From Alphaproteobacteria bacterium (GTDB taxonomy: Bacteria > Pseudomonadota > Alphaproteobacteria > Rhizobiales > Hyphomicrobiaceae): a stretch of DNA of 57,319 nt. Shown here one piece after another: positions 25,193 to 35,000 of this stretch. The DNA lies in assembly GCA_018819265.1 (NCBI GenBank), contig JAHJQI010000184.1:1-57319 (forward strand). The letters run 5' to 3'. The stretch's first letter is position 1; each line of letters begins with the position of its first letter. A program made the position numbers and the translations under genes. The notes below the pieces were generated by a model, which was given only the letters and a program-made list of their open reading frames with translations, was not told where the DNA came from and did not search any database.

Positions 25193-26266
25193 TCAGGCGA
25201 TGGGGCTGCCCTCCAGGAGGCCGGGGGCAACCTGCCGGCGGAACATCATATAACTGGCGTTGATGCGGCGGGACGCCTCATCGTGCCCGGCTAGCGCTGC
25301 AACGACGGCTTCGCTGACTGCGGGAAGCGCACACGATATCTCTGCCGGCATATGCTGTGCGGCCGGGCCGCCACGACTGCGCAAGGTATCGCGCAAAAGG
25401 CGCTCGGCAAGGCGGGCCTCCGAAAGGCTGGTGCGGTAGGCCTGCGACGCACAAGCGGAAATGAGCGCCTGGTCGGCCTGCGAGAGGTTCTCCCAGATGT
25501 CGCGGCGGATGCGCAACGCGATCGCGGTGCCGGCGGGCGTGAACGACGGGCTCACGGCAAAGCGCGACGCCGCCGGAAGGCCGATCGCCATGGCATTCAG
25601 CGTCGCGCCCTGTTCGACGGCATCGACGTCGCCGTTGGCGAGTGCACGGGCCAGATCTGCCGGGGCAACCTGGACCGGAGTCGCGCCAAGGGCACGGGTG
25701 AGATCGGCACTCGGACCATCGAGCGCGATGCGAAGGCCGCGCAGACTGGCGCGATCGACAAGCGCGCGGTTCGACCAGAGCACGGGGTTAGGGCCTAGGT
25801 GGCCGGCCAACAGCGGCTTGTCGCCGAGATCGGCTGAAAGTTCGTCCCACAAATCCTGGCCGCCGCCGGTGACAACCCAGGCTTCGAGGTCTGTGGCGTC
25901 GAGGCCGGAAGCAGCCGGCAGGCCGGCGAAATAAGAAAAGGCTGGATGTGTCGCGGCGCGGGAGTGCTCGCTGGCGTGGACGAATTCGGCATCGGTCGAG
26001 CTCGAATAATCGACGTTCAATCGAATGCGACCGCTGCTCGTCTCGCGGATACGGGTCGCGAGGCGGTGGGCCAGGTCGGCGGGGCCGGCAACGGTGTCGG
26101 TCCAGGGAACGGCAAGGCGGAATCCGAGTGTCGGTTGAGTATTGAGGCTCGGAGATGGGACCTCGCCAGGTTGCGATAGTTCCGCCGTCGTGGCCGTGGA
26201 ACTCGTGGTCGTTGCCGCCAAAGCAGCCGCAGCGCCGGTCGATTTCAGAAAGCCGCGCCTGTCCAT
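25193..26266 (-). CDS. Orphan TRAP-type substrate-binding protein, Tat-exported
   Basis: A 357-residue protein with a Tat signal (MDRRGFLKSTGAAAALAATT) and a DctP-type fold. RLAVPWTDTVAGPADLAHRLA marks the first strand and helix. LRGLRIALDGPSADL and PADLARALANGDVDAVEQGA correspond to the lobe 2 signature, and the helical C-terminus carries the usual long hinge. No dctQ or dctM lies beside it. It could serve the binding-protein-less dctQM pair at 50039, or act as a sensor subunit; neither can be decided here. Confidence 0.8.
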   Translation of the reverse strand: MDRRGFLKSTGAAAALAATTTSSTATTAELSQPGEVPSPSLNTQPTLGFRLAVPWTDTVAGPADLAHRLATRIRETSSGRIRLNVDYSSSTDAEFVHASEHSRAATHPAFSYFAGLPAASGLDATDLEAWVVTGGGQDLWDELSADLGDKPLLAGHLGPNPVLWSNRALVDRASLRGLRIALDGPSADLTRALGATPVQVAPADLARALANGDVDAVEQGATLNAMAIGLPAASRFAVSPSFTPAGTAIALRIRRDIWENLSQADQALISACASQAYRTSLSEARLAERLLRDTLRSRGGPAAQHMPAEISCALPAVSEAVVAALAGHDEASRRINASYMMFRRQVAPGLLEGSPIA

Positions 26267-26375
26267 TATCCATCTCCTGCCGGTCAGGAGCGCATGGAAG
26301 CCGATGCGGAGTGGGAATGCAACGGGTCTGAAGCCGAAATTCTTTCACAGATTCGGGGGCTGTTCGAGGCGGGCG

Positions 26376-26765
26376 TCAGTGGCCGATCAACATGTAATCG
26401 ATGGCGCGGAAGAAGTCCTGATGCCCCATAAGGCCGGGAATGCGCCCGATTTCCTGGTTGTTTTCCAGCATGATGAAGGTCGGCACGATGCCGACGGGCT
26501 GGGTCAGGCCGAGGTCGCCGAGGGCGGGATCGTTGATGTTGACGAAGCGGATCGGCGCCCGTTTGCCCTGCTTTGACGACTGGTAGGCGGCGAGCAGGCG
26601 GCGGCGGAACACATCGCAATAGACGCAGCCGTCGGTTTCAAGAACGATCAGTTGCAGGCTGGGACCGGGGGCGGCCGAAGTCTGCAGATCGCGCGCGGCG
26701 TTGGTTGGCGGCATGGCGGCCAAAACGCCAAACCAAAAAACGAAAAGCCATGCAACGTTCTTCAT
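26376..26765 (-). CDS. Periplasmic thioredoxin-like protein (SoxS-like)
   Basis: A 129-residue secreted protein with signal peptide (MKNVAWLFVFWFGVLAA) and a thioredoxin fold. The redox motif is CVYC (Cys47, Cys50), the cis-proline lies in GIVPTFIML, and the helix GHQDFFRAIDYML ends the fold. It resembles the small SoxS/thiol-reductase-like proteins that reduce periplasmic partners. No sox genes are in the window. The preceding gene on its strand ends upstream at 26911, a gap of 145 bp. Confidence 0.82.
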   Translation of the reverse strand: MKNVAWLFVFWFGVLAAMPPTNAARDLQTSAAPGPSLQLIVLETDGCVYCDVFRRRLLAAYQSSKQGKRAPIRFVNINDPALGDLGLTQPVGIVPTFIMLENNQEIGRIPGLMGHQDFFRAIDYMLIGH

Positions 26766-26910
26766 GCGACAGCGCCTCGGAAACTCACGTTGGGCTGCTT
26801 ATGGCCCACGGTTCCAAGACTAATGTTTTCCGCCGCTGCGTGGGGGAAACAGTGAAAGATGAGTTAATCGGCGTTCCGCGTTGGTGCGCTTGCCCAGACT
26901 ATGAGGGAAG

Positions 26911-27570
26911 TCAACTCGCCGGGCAGGAGATCGAAATTATCCGGGCCATGCCGATGCCGATGTCGCCGCCGAATTGCTGAAGGAAGGCATCGCCCAGCCT
27001 CTTTGCATCTTCGGTCTCGTCGGCGGGAAGGGAGACATCGGCCTTGCAGTCGGCGGGGGCGCCAGCGGCCAGCGTCACCGGGCTATCCTTGGCGAGTTCA
27101 AAAGCTATATAGAAGCTTGGATCCATGACCTGGAAGTTGAACCCCTGCGCGCCGGCCAGAACGGGATCGGCCAGTGGCAAGGTGAAGTGCAGGGTGAGGA
27201 TACCTTTCGTGTAGTCCAGCCAGTAATCCTTCGGCGCCCCGGTGTTGAGCGCGACTTCACCGATTTTTGGATAGGTGAAGTAACCGAATTCCTTGAGGCC
27301 GTCGATGTTGACCTGGGCCAGTTCGGCAAGTTCCTCGCGGTCGTAGGCGCCGTCGCCATTCCTATCGAGACCTTCGATGGCCATCGTGGCGTAGCCCTCG
27401 TCGAAGGTCCAGGCGTGCTGAAATCCTGCGATCTTTCCCGCCTCGTAGACAACCGCGGTCTTGACGTCCACCCAGACGTGGGGGTGTGCGGCGGCCGGAA
27501 CGACACGGCTGAAGACCGCCAGCAGCGCGGCGGCGCAGGTGAAAATACCGGATTTGGTGAGCATCGTCAT
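26911..27570 (-). CDS. DUF1007 family periplasmic protein with EF-hand-like loop
   Basis: A 219-residue exported protein: a signal peptide to about residue 28 (VPAAAHPHVW after cleavage), then the DUF1007 pattern (HPHVWVDVKTAVVYE, FQHAWTFDEGYATMA, TGAPKDYWLDYTKG). An EF-hand-like loop DRNGDGAYDREE lies at residues 69-80, as in many members. DUF1007 proteins are often linked to metal (nickel, cobalt or zinc) permeases of the RcnA/NicO type, but no such permease follows here. The ATG at 27570 has GAGG at correct spacing; an upstream in-frame extension lacks it. Confidence 0.88.
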   Translation of the reverse strand: MTMLTKSGIFTCAAALLAVFSRVVPAAAHPHVWVDVKTAVVYEAGKIAGFQHAWTFDEGYATMAIEGLDRNGDGAYDREELAELAQVNIDGLKEFGYFTYPKIGEVALNTGAPKDYWLDYTKGILTLHFTLPLADPVLAGAQGFNFQVMDPSFYIAFELAKDSPVTLAAGAPADCKADVSLPADETEDAKRLGDAFLQQFGGDIGIGMARIISISCPAS

Positions 27571-27711
27571 CGTTACCTCGCGGCGTAGTACTGCTTCGCA
27601 ACCGTGGTGCAGGCAGCAGTCCGGCTCGTTTCGATTCGGTGGAAACCTATTTTTCAACTGCGGCAAGACAAGGTTTGGAGACGTCATCGTCGTGCCTGCC
27701 GCCGGATCGTC

Positions 27712-27747
27712 AAAAAGAGAAGGGCCGCTGCTTGATGCAGCGACCCT
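27712..27747 (-). terminator. Terminator of the L,D-transpeptidase gene
   Basis: AGGGCCGCTGC (27721-27731) pairs with GCAGCGACCCT (27737-27747) with one mismatch around 5 bases. On the minus strand a TCTCTTTTT run follows. It begins 33 bp past the transpeptidase stop. Confidence 0.75.
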
Positions 27748-27780
27748 TTAGAAGTCGATCATTGTGTCAACAGGAGGAAC

Positions 27781-28395
27781 TTACCACTGGTTGGCTGACT
27801 TCTTCGATCCGGCGCTGGCATAGTCGCCGGTCTTGAACCGCTTCCAGGTCACCAGCACGCTGGCGCCGACGTTGGTGCGATTGTAAAGGTCGACGACATC
27901 CTCGTTATACATGCGGATGCAGCCCGATGAGGCGGCGGTGCCGATGGTCCAGGGGGCATCCGTGCCATGGATGCGATAGGTGCTGGAGCCAAGGTAGAGC
28001 GCGCGGATGCCGAGCGGATTCATCGGGTGGCCGCCGGGAACCCAGGTCGGTAGGCGCGGATTTTTCTGAAGCATCGTCGGAGTCGGACGCCAGTCCGGAT
28101 TGACGCGTTTCATCGAAACGTTGGTGGTGCCCTGCCAGCGGGCGTCTTCACGGGGTACTGCGATCGGATAGCTGATCGCCTGGCCGCGTCCTGTGACCTT
28201 GTAAAGGCGGCGGTCACCGAAGCTGACGATGATTTTTCCCGGTGCGAAGCTGGTGGGGAAGCTGACAGTCTGACGGCCGCCACCCCATTCAGCGCCGCCG
28301 CCCCACTGGGCGTTGGCGGCCGGGGCGAACGATAGCGCGGCGATGCCGGCGAGTAGGACGGGCAGAAATTTTGCGAGGCGGGGGTAGACGGACAT
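27781..28395 (-). CDS. L,D-transpeptidase (YkuD domain)
   Basis: A 204-residue exported protein: a signal peptide to about residue 29, a Gly/Trp-rich linker, then a YkuD catalytic domain from about 53. The active-site motif has His143 in YRIHGTDAPW and Cys159 in SSGCIRMYNEDVVDLY. These enzymes form 3-3 cross-links in peptidoglycan or attach outer-membrane proteins to it. The gene is monocistronic with a clear terminator. The 451 bp between its start and imuA (28396-28846) holds promoters for both directions and the SOS box, but no gene. Confidence 0.93.
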   Translation of the reverse strand: MSVYPRLAKFLPVLLAGIAALSFAPAANAQWGGGAEWGGGRQTVSFPTSFAPGKIIVSFGDRRLYKVTGRGQAISYPIAVPREDARWQGTTNVSMKRVNPDWRPTPTMLQKNPRLPTWVPGGHPMNPLGIRALYLGSSTYRIHGTDAPWTIGTAASSGCIRMYNEDVVDLYNRTNVGASVLVTWKRFKTGDYASAGSKKSANQW

Positions 28396-28751
28396 CTCGT
28401 GGTTAGCTCCGTTCAGTTCGGCTCATGTGTCTGGCGACGGGCGCTTTCCGACCGTTTGCCGTGACGATTTGATGAATCAGGTTGGCGTATTTCAGTGGGT
28501 GCTGGCTGGCTGTAACAACCGTTTCCGTTTCGGCAAATCTGCACCTCTTATGATGAACAGAAGGTATAGGAACGCGTGGGATTTGTGCAGAGCGAAACGG
28601 CCACACTCCCGGCTCGATTGCGTCAAAACGCGGTCACAATCGTGTTGGTTCCCGTGATTTGGGTCAGGCCGCGTGGCGCCGAGCTCTTAGGCGTGAACTT
28701 TATTCCCCTTTTGTTCCATTTTCTTGTTGACCTCCGGCGATTCCGTACGTA

Positions 28752-28766
28752 GAACAAAAACAGAAC
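28752..28766. promoter_or_regulatory. LexA binding site (alphaproteobacterial SOS box)
   Basis: GAAC-N7-GAAC on the plus strand, which is GTTC-N7-GTTC on the minus strand, the exact direct-repeat consensus of alphaproteobacterial LexA. It lies 80 bp upstream of the imuA start at 28847 and ahead of the imuA-imuB-dnaE2 operon, a known SOS regulon member. Confidence 0.88.
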
Positions 28767-28846
28767 TCAAGCGCTGCGTTGGTGCTTATCGTGTTGGTCT
28801 GCGTTGGTTTCAGTGTGAGTTGAATTCGTATCGCGAGAGCGTTCCC

Positions 28847-30370
28847 ATGGCCCTGGCGGCTTCCCCCCCTATGCCCCCGCCGCCCGAGTTAATGCGGATC
28901 TCGTCTTCAAGGCCTGCGTCTCATGACGTCTGCTTACCCCGCTGCGTCGAGGCTGTGCCTTGCCGTGGGAGCCGGAACGGTCGACTGCCCTCTCCCGTTC
29001 CGGCTCTCCACGGCTCTTTCTTTATGGGCGCTTCGGATGCCCACTGCTTCGCAGCATCCGCGCCCGTACGATTCTCCGCAGCCGTACCTTCGGCCGGCGC
29101 TGGTGTTCTAGCTGCCGGATGCCCATTGCTTCCTGCGGTCGCAACATCCGGCGCCGTACGATTTTCCGCCGCCGCGACTTCGGTCAGCGATGGCGCTTTA
29201 GCTGCGTCTTCTGTTGCTGACGGCTCTCTCGTCTGCCCGCACTTCCTTGTGCCCAACACTGCGCAGGCTTGTGTTGGGTCTTTGTGCCCCAACACTGCGC
29301 AAGCTTGTGTTGGGCCTTTGTCCGCCAACACTGCGCAAGCTTGTGTTGGGTCTTTGTCCGCCAACACTGCGCAGGCTTGTGTTGGGTCTTTGTCCGCCAA
29401 CACTGCGCAGGCTTGTGTTGGGTTGAAGTCGTGTGGGGCCGCAACATCCGACGCGCCGCCAGAGAGCGCGGAACAGCCGCGAGAGAAAGACAAGCTTGAA
29501 GCGTTGCGGGCGCAGATCGAGCGTATCGAGCGCGGTTCGCCTCATTCCTTCGTGTCGGCGGCGGCGTTGCGGCGGCATTCTGCGCATCGCGCGGAAGGGG
29601 CAGCGCATCGCGCGGAGGGGGCTGCGCGTCGCGCGCAGGGGCTGGGGGCCTGGGAGCTCGACCCGCAAGCGACACATGAAATCAAGCCGGCCGTTCCCGA
29701 TCTGCCGGTTGTGTCCGCTGCGGGTTTTGCCGCGGCGCTGGCGTTCGCCCTGAGGCTTGCAGCCCAGCCTCGATTTGCCGGCGATCGCGGGACGATTCTG
29801 TTCTGCGCAACTTCCGACATCCTGCGGGAGGCGGGGCGGCTTTACGGGCCGGGTCTCGATCAGCTCGGCGTGGCGTGCGAACAGCTGCTCATCGTCGAGA
29901 CGGCGAAGTCCCAGCAAACGCTGTGGGCGATGGAGGAGGGGCTTAAATCGCAGGCGCTGGCCGCCGTCGTCGGGTGCCTCGACGCGATGGCGCTGACGCC
30001 GGCACGGCGTCTCAGTCTGGCCGCCAAGGCGTATGCAACGCCCTGCCTGTTCGTGACGGGCGCGCGGACGCCGACGGCGGGGGCGACGGCGCGCCGCTGG
30101 CGGGTCGGTCTGCAGCCGGGGGCGCCCTCTCCGTTCGACGCGGATGCGCCAGGCGATGGCTGCGGCAGGATAGTGCTCGAAAAACTGCGGTCGCCTTCAA
30201 GCGTTCTTTCAGGCTGCGTTCCGGGTACGGCTTCAATCGAAGCGCGTGCCGGGATCTTGCAGGCGGGGAGGTTTCACGACCTCTCCTCCAGAGCGGACGG
30301 GCAAGACCCCGGAAGCCGGTGTTCGGCAGCGAAGCCGGTTTCCGGGGACGCAATGGGTGAGCGGGGATGA
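28847..30370 (+). CDS. imuA: ImuA, RecA-like mutagenesis protein, with a repeat-expanded N-terminus
   Basis: A 507-residue frame, whereas ImuA is usually about 230-300. The recognisable ImuA part begins near residue 210 (REKDKLEALRAQIERIERG) and continues through LPVVSAAGFAAALAFALRLA, GTILFCATSDILREAGRLYG and LGVACEQLLIVETAKSQQTLWAMEEG to VGLQPG. ImuA works with ImuB and DnaE2 in translesion synthesis at the replisome. The first ~200 residues are encoded by palindromic repeats (28962-29152 and 29252-29422) that keep the frame open. I start at the ATG at 28847, past the SOS box and with GAGAG upstream; the frame extends to 28724 but would run through the box. An internal start near 29480, giving a normal-sized protein, cannot be ruled out. 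Confidence 0.82.
   Translation: MALAASPPMPPPPELMRISSSRPASHDVCLPRCVEAVPCRGSRNGRLPSPVPALHGSFFMGASDAHCFAASAPVRFSAAVPSAGAGVLAAGCPLLPAVATSGAVRFSAAATSVSDGALAASSVADGSLVCPHFLVPNTAQACVGSLCPNTAQACVGPLSANTAQACVGSLSANTAQACVGSLSANTAQACVGLKSCGAATSDAPPESAEQPREKDKLEALRAQIERIERGSPHSFVSAAALRRHSAHRAEGAAHRAEGAARRAQGLGAWELDPQATHEIKPAVPDLPVVSAAGFAAALAFALRLAAQPRFAGDRGTILFCATSDILREAGRLYGPGLDQLGVACEQLLIVETAKSQQTLWAMEEGLKSQALAAVVGCLDAMALTPARRLSLAAKAYATPCLFVTGARTPTAGATARRWRVGLQPGAPSPFDADAPGDGCGRIVLEKLRSPSSVLSGCVPGTASIEARAGILQAGRFHDLSSRADGQDPGSRCSAAKPVSGDAMGERG
28962..29152. repeat. Cluster of palindromic elements inside imuA
   Basis: Three hairpins in a row: 28962-29014 (about 19-bp stem, GCCGTGGGAGCCGGAACGG on the left), 29026-29065 (GGGCGC...CGGATGC with GCATCCGCGCCC) and 29114-29152 (GCCGGATG with CATCCGGC). 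The second and third, with the sequence after them (GTACGATTCTCCGCAGCCG near 29066; GTACGATTTTCCGCCGCCG near 29156), form a degenerate direct duplication with a period of about 80-90 bp. All of it is read through in the imuA frame. Confidence 0.75.
29252..29422. repeat. Five tandem 36-bp palindromic units inside imuA
   Basis: Units start at 29252, 29288, 29324, 29360 and 29396. Each contains the palindrome CCAACAC-N11-GTGTTGG followed by a CTTTG-containing spacer. The exact 36-bp period keeps the imuA frame and encodes a 12-residue repeat (SANTAQACVGSL). The units are nearly identical, so the expansion is recent. Confidence 0.92.
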
Positions 30371-32064
30371 AACGCTTCGTCCATCTGTGGTTCCCCTATT
30401 GGCCGATCGAGCGGATGCGGCGGGTGCGCCCGCGCGATATTTCCAACGATCGCCCGCTGGTGCTGGTGACGAGCGGCGGGCGCGGCATCGAGATCACGGC
30501 GGTCAATGAGCAGGCGGTGGCGCAAGGCCTGTGGGTCGGCCAGGGTCTTGCCGATGCGCGGGCGCTGCTGCCGGGACTCGTATCGCTGCAAGCCGCGCCG
30601 CAAGCAGACGCTGTAGCGCTCGCGGCGCTGGCGCAATGGTGCGGACGGTATGGATCGCAGCGCAACGCCCACGATGATTGCGGCATCTGGATCGACGTCA
30701 GCGGGGTGGCGCATCTTTACGGCGGGGAAGCGGGGCTACTGGCCGATGCGGTGCGGCGTCTTCAAGGTTTCGGGCTGACGGTGCGGGCGGGGATAGCCGA
30801 TACGCCTGCGGCCGCCTACGCGCTGGCGCGGTTTGCCGTCGGCGGCGGGGCGCAGGCGCAGGTGTTTTCCAGCATTGCGGCGGGTGCCTTGCGGGCGGGG
30901 CTGGCGGGTTTTCCCGTCGAGGCCTTGCGGCTTGATGCTGATGCGGTGCTGTTGCTGAAACGGCTGGGGCTGAAACGTATCGGGCAGCTCTACGATATTC
31001 CACGCGCCAGTTTGCAGCGGCGTTTCAACGAGACGCATTTCGGGCGCGGGAAGAGCGCCAGAGACGGCCGCGCCAGAAGCGGGAAAGCCAAAAAGCAGGA
31101 ACTGGCGGGGAGCGTTGTTGTGCGCCTGGATCAAGCCTTGGGAGGAGTGCTGGAGCCGCTGAAGCCGCTGGCAGAACCGCCGGTCCTCAGCGTGCGCCAG
31201 TCATGGACCGATCCGCTGATTTCGGCGGAGGGGATTGCCACGGAAGCCGGAGTTCTGGCGGCGCGACTTGTCGCACAGCTCAGTTGTCAGGGGCTCGGCT
31301 GCCGGCATGTGCGGCTGTCGCTTTATCGGAGCGACGGGACGGCGGCGATCATGGAGGCGGGGACTTCCCGGGCATGCCGGGACGGCGATCACCTGATGGG
31401 TCTGTTGGCGGAAAAGTTTGCCACAATCGACGCTGGATTCGGCATCGACGTCGCCGAACTCGCGTGCGTTCTGGCCGAGCCGATGCAGGTGACGCAGGAG
31501 CGTCTCGGGGTCGGCGACGGCGGTGGTGGTGGCGATGAGGCGCGGGCGCTGACGCTGCTCGTCGACCGGCTGGTCAGCCGCCTCGGGCAGTCCCGCGTGC
31601 GGATGCTTGAGCTTTGCGAGAGCCATATCCCGGAGCGGGCGGCGCGGTTCGTGCCGGCGCGGGAGACGGTTGGGCGGCGGGGTGTGCGTGCCGGTGGGAT
31701 GCCGGCTTCCGTTGGAGAGCTAGCAAAGCCGCCACGTCCGCTGCTTCTCCTGAGCCCGCCGGAGCCGATCGACGTTTTTGAAGGCGGCATCCGCGGCAGG
31801 CCCGGCGCGTTCGTGTGGCGGCGGATGCACAACAGAATCGCCAGTTGCGAAGGCCCCGAGCGGATCGCGCCGGAGTGGTGGCGGGATATCGGGCGGGCGG
31901 GCGGGCGGCAATCGCGCGAGCGCGACTATTTTCGCGTCGAGGTGCAAGGCGGTGCGCGCTTCTGGATTTTCCATGAGCTGGCGGTCGATGAAGAGGCTTC
32001 GCTGGGAGTTGCCGGCGGTCGCGGGCGGTGGCTGATGCACGGGCTTTACGGAGGCGGTTCGTGA
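30367..32064 (+). CDS. imuB: ImuB, inactive Y-family polymerase-like protein
   Basis: A 565-residue Y-family homologue. FVHLWFPYWPIERMRR replaces the catalytic start of true Y polymerases. DCGIWIDVSGVAHLYGGE and LTVRAGIADTPAAAYALARFA are palm and fingers relics. LGLKRIGQLYDIPRASLQRRF is the HhH region, and the C-terminal part is rich in prolines. ImuB lacks the acidic catalytic set and serves as the clamp-binding adaptor between ImuA and DnaE2. Its ATG overlaps the imuA stop (ATGA). A basic insert (GKSARDGRARSGKAKKQE) sits after the HhH region. Confidence 0.93.
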   Translation: MKRFVHLWFPYWPIERMRRVRPRDISNDRPLVLVTSGGRGIEITAVNEQAVAQGLWVGQGLADARALLPGLVSLQAAPQADAVALAALAQWCGRYGSQRNAHDDCGIWIDVSGVAHLYGGEAGLLADAVRRLQGFGLTVRAGIADTPAAAYALARFAVGGGAQAQVFSSIAAGALRAGLAGFPVEALRLDADAVLLLKRLGLKRIGQLYDIPRASLQRRFNETHFGRGKSARDGRARSGKAKKQELAGSVVVRLDQALGGVLEPLKPLAEPPVLSVRQSWTDPLISAEGIATEAGVLAARLVAQLSCQGLGCRHVRLSLYRSDGTAAIMEAGTSRACRDGDHLMGLLAEKFATIDAGFGIDVAELACVLAEPMQVTQERLGVGDGGGGGDEARALTLLVDRLVSRLGQSRVRMLELCESHIPERAARFVPARETVGRRGVRAGGMPASVGELAKPPRPLLLLSPPEPIDVFEGGIRGRPGAFVWRRMHNRIASCEGPERIAPEWWRDIGRAGGRQSRERDYFRVEVQGGARFWIFHELAVDEEASLGVAGGRGRWLMHGLYGGGS

Positions 32065-35000
32065 TGGGCGCTTTAACGCGGCTCCCCGCGCTCCAGTCCG
32101 GTTACGCCGAACTGCAGGTAACGACAAACTTTTCCTTCCTGCGCGGAGCTTCGCACGGCGAAGAACTCGTCGCGCAGGCCAAGGCGCTGGGTCTTTCGGC
32201 AATCGCCGTTACCGACCGCAATACGCTTTCCGGCGTGGTGCGCGCGCATGTTGCCGCCAAAGAACTCGGACTGAAATTCATTGCCGGTGCGCGGCTCGAC
32301 CTCACCGATTGTCCAAGCCTTCTTTGCCTGCCGCGCAATCGTGCCGCCTACGGGCGGTTGTCGCGGCTGTTGTCTTTAGGGCAGATGCGGGCACCCAAGG
32401 GGCAGTGCGAAATCTCGCTCGGCGATGTGGCGGCGCACGGCGAGGGGCAGATCTTCATCGCGCTGCCGCCAGAGGGATGGGACTGGCATAGCGAAGCGGA
32501 TGGCGATCGATTCGAAGCGCAGTTGCGCAGGTTGCGTTCGGCTCTTTGTTCCGTCAACACTTCGCAGGCTCGTGTTGAGCAGGCGCCGGGCCGCAGTGGC
32601 GACTTCGACATTCAGTCGATCAAAGTCGAAAATGTTCTAGGCGGTGAGGTTCTCTATCTTGCCGCGACGCATTGCTGGCGTGGCGACGACCGGGCGCGCA
32701 TCGCCTGCCTCAATGAACTCGCGCAACGCTCGAGAGTTCGCCTCGTAGCGAGCGGGGACGTGCTCTATCACGCGCGTCACAGGCGGCCGTTGCAGGATGT
32801 CGTTACCTGTATCCGCGAAGGCGTGCGCATCGGGCAAGCGGGGTTCCGTCTCGAAGCCAACGGAGAACGCCACCTGAAAGCGCCCGCAGAAATGGCGCGG
32901 CTTTTTGCCGGGTTCGAGGACGCGCTGGCGGCGACCTTGGAGATTGCCGAAGCGTGCACGTTTTCGCTCGACGAACTCGTCTACGAATACCCCGACGAGC
33001 CGGTGCCGCCGGGGCGCTCGGCGCAGGCGCATCTCGAAGACCTGTCCTGGGAGGGGGCGGCGTGGCGTTATCCGGCCGGCATCCCCGACAAGGTGCGAAT
33101 GATGCTGACGCGCGAACTGGAGATCATCGCGCAGCTCAACTACGCGCCCTATTTCCTGACCGTCCACGACATCGTCAGCTTTGCGCGTGCGCGTGGCATC
33201 CTCGCCCAGGGGCGCGGCTCGGCGGCCAACTCGGCGGTGTGCTACTGCCTCGGCATCACGGCGGTGAACCCGGCGGAGGCCGACCTCCTGTTCGAGCGTT
33301 TCGTCAGCCCGGAGCGCAAGGAACCGCCCGACATCGACGTCGACTTCGAGCACGAGCGGCGCGAGGAAGTCATCCAGTACATCTATGCGCGCTATGGCCG
33401 CGAGCGGGCCGGCCTTGCCGCAACCGTCATCTCGTACCGGGCGCGCTCGGCGGTGCGCGAAGTCGGCAAGGTGATGGGGCTGTCGGAAGATACGGTGGCA
33501 GCCCTTGCCGGCATGGTGTGGGGCACGCGTTCGGGGGATGCGCTTCCCGAGAGCCATATCCGCGAAGCCGGCCTCGACCCGCGCGATCCGCTGATCGCCA
33601 GCGTCATCGAACTGACGCGGGAACTCGTCGGCTTTCCGCGTCACCTTTCCCAGCACGTCGGCGGATTCGTTCTGACGCGCGGGCCGCTTACCGAAGTCGT
33701 GCCGGTCGGAAATGCGGCGATGGAGGAGCGCACCGTCATCGAGTGGGACAAGGACGACATCGCCGCGCTCGGGCTTTTGAAGGTCGATGTGCTCGGCCTC
33801 GGCATGCTGTCATGCATCCGCCGCGCGTTCGATCTCCTGAGCAAGCATCACGGCCGCTCGCTGACGCTTGCCAAGGTGCCGCGCGAAGACAAGGCGACCT
33901 ACGACATGCTGTGCCGCGCCGATTCGATTGGCGTGTTCCAGGTGGAAAGCCGGGCGCAGATGAACATGCTGCCGCGCCTCAAGCCGCGCACGTTCTACGA
34001 CCTCGTCATCGAGGTGGCGATCGTGCGGCCGGGGCCGATCCAGGGCGACATGGTGCATCCCTATCTGAGGCGGCGGAACGGGCAGGAGCCAGAGCATTAT
34101 CCCGCGCCCTCGCCCGAACACGGGCCGCCGGACGAATTGCGCCAGATCCTCGGCAAGACGAAGGGCGTACCGCTGTTCCAGGAGCAGGCGATGCGCATAG
34201 CCATGGTGGCGGCGAGGTTCTCGGATGCGCAGGTCAACGAACTCAGGAAGGCGATGGCGACGTTCCGCAGGCGCGGCACCATCGGGCTTCTCGAAGAGGC
34301 GATGGTTTCGGCGATGGTGGCGCGCGGCTATGACAAGTCGTTCGCCGAACGCTGCTTCAACCAGATCAAGGGCTTCGGCGAATACGGTTTTCCCGAAAGC
34401 CACGCGGCCAGTTTCGCCCTCCTCGTCTACGTGTCGTCCTGGCTCAAGTGCCATTATCCGGCGGTGTTTGCAGCAGCGCTCGTCAATTCGCAGCCGATGG
34501 GGTTTTACGCACCTGCCCAGATCGTCAGGGATGCGCGCGAGCATGGCGTCGAGGTGCGGCCCGCCGACGTCAATCATTCCGACTGGGATTGCACGCTGGA
34601 GGCGGGCGCGCAGCCGATCCCGTACGGCGGGGTTTCCACGATCGAGGAACGCGGCAACGTGCGGCCGGGGGATGTCGGCAAGGGCGGGCCGGCGCTGCGG
34701 CTCGGGCTGCGGCTGATCGACGGGCTGAAAGAAGAGGATGCGCAAAAGCTCGTTGCCGCGCGCGGCAACGGTTTCGCTGATATCGAGGATCTGAGGCGGC
34801 GCTCAGGGCTCAGGCGTCCGGCCCTGGAGAAGCTGGCGGCTGCCGATGCGTTCAGATCGCTGTCCCTCGACCGGCGCCAGGGGCTGTGGCAGGTGAAGGC
34901 GGTCGGGCCGCCTTCGCTGCTGCCGCTGTTCGACTGGGCGGAGGCGCGCGAAGAGGGGTCGGAGGCCGAAGTCGATCTGCCGGAGATGGCGCTCTCGGAG

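Noticed and set aside
28724..28846. N-terminal extension of imuA to an ATG at 28724
   Set aside because: This would place the LexA box inside the coding region; the ATG at 28847 lies properly downstream of it.
29252..29422. CRISPR array suggested by five regular 36-bp units
   Set aside because: The units are directly joined with no variable spacers, lie inside a coding frame, and no cas genes are present.
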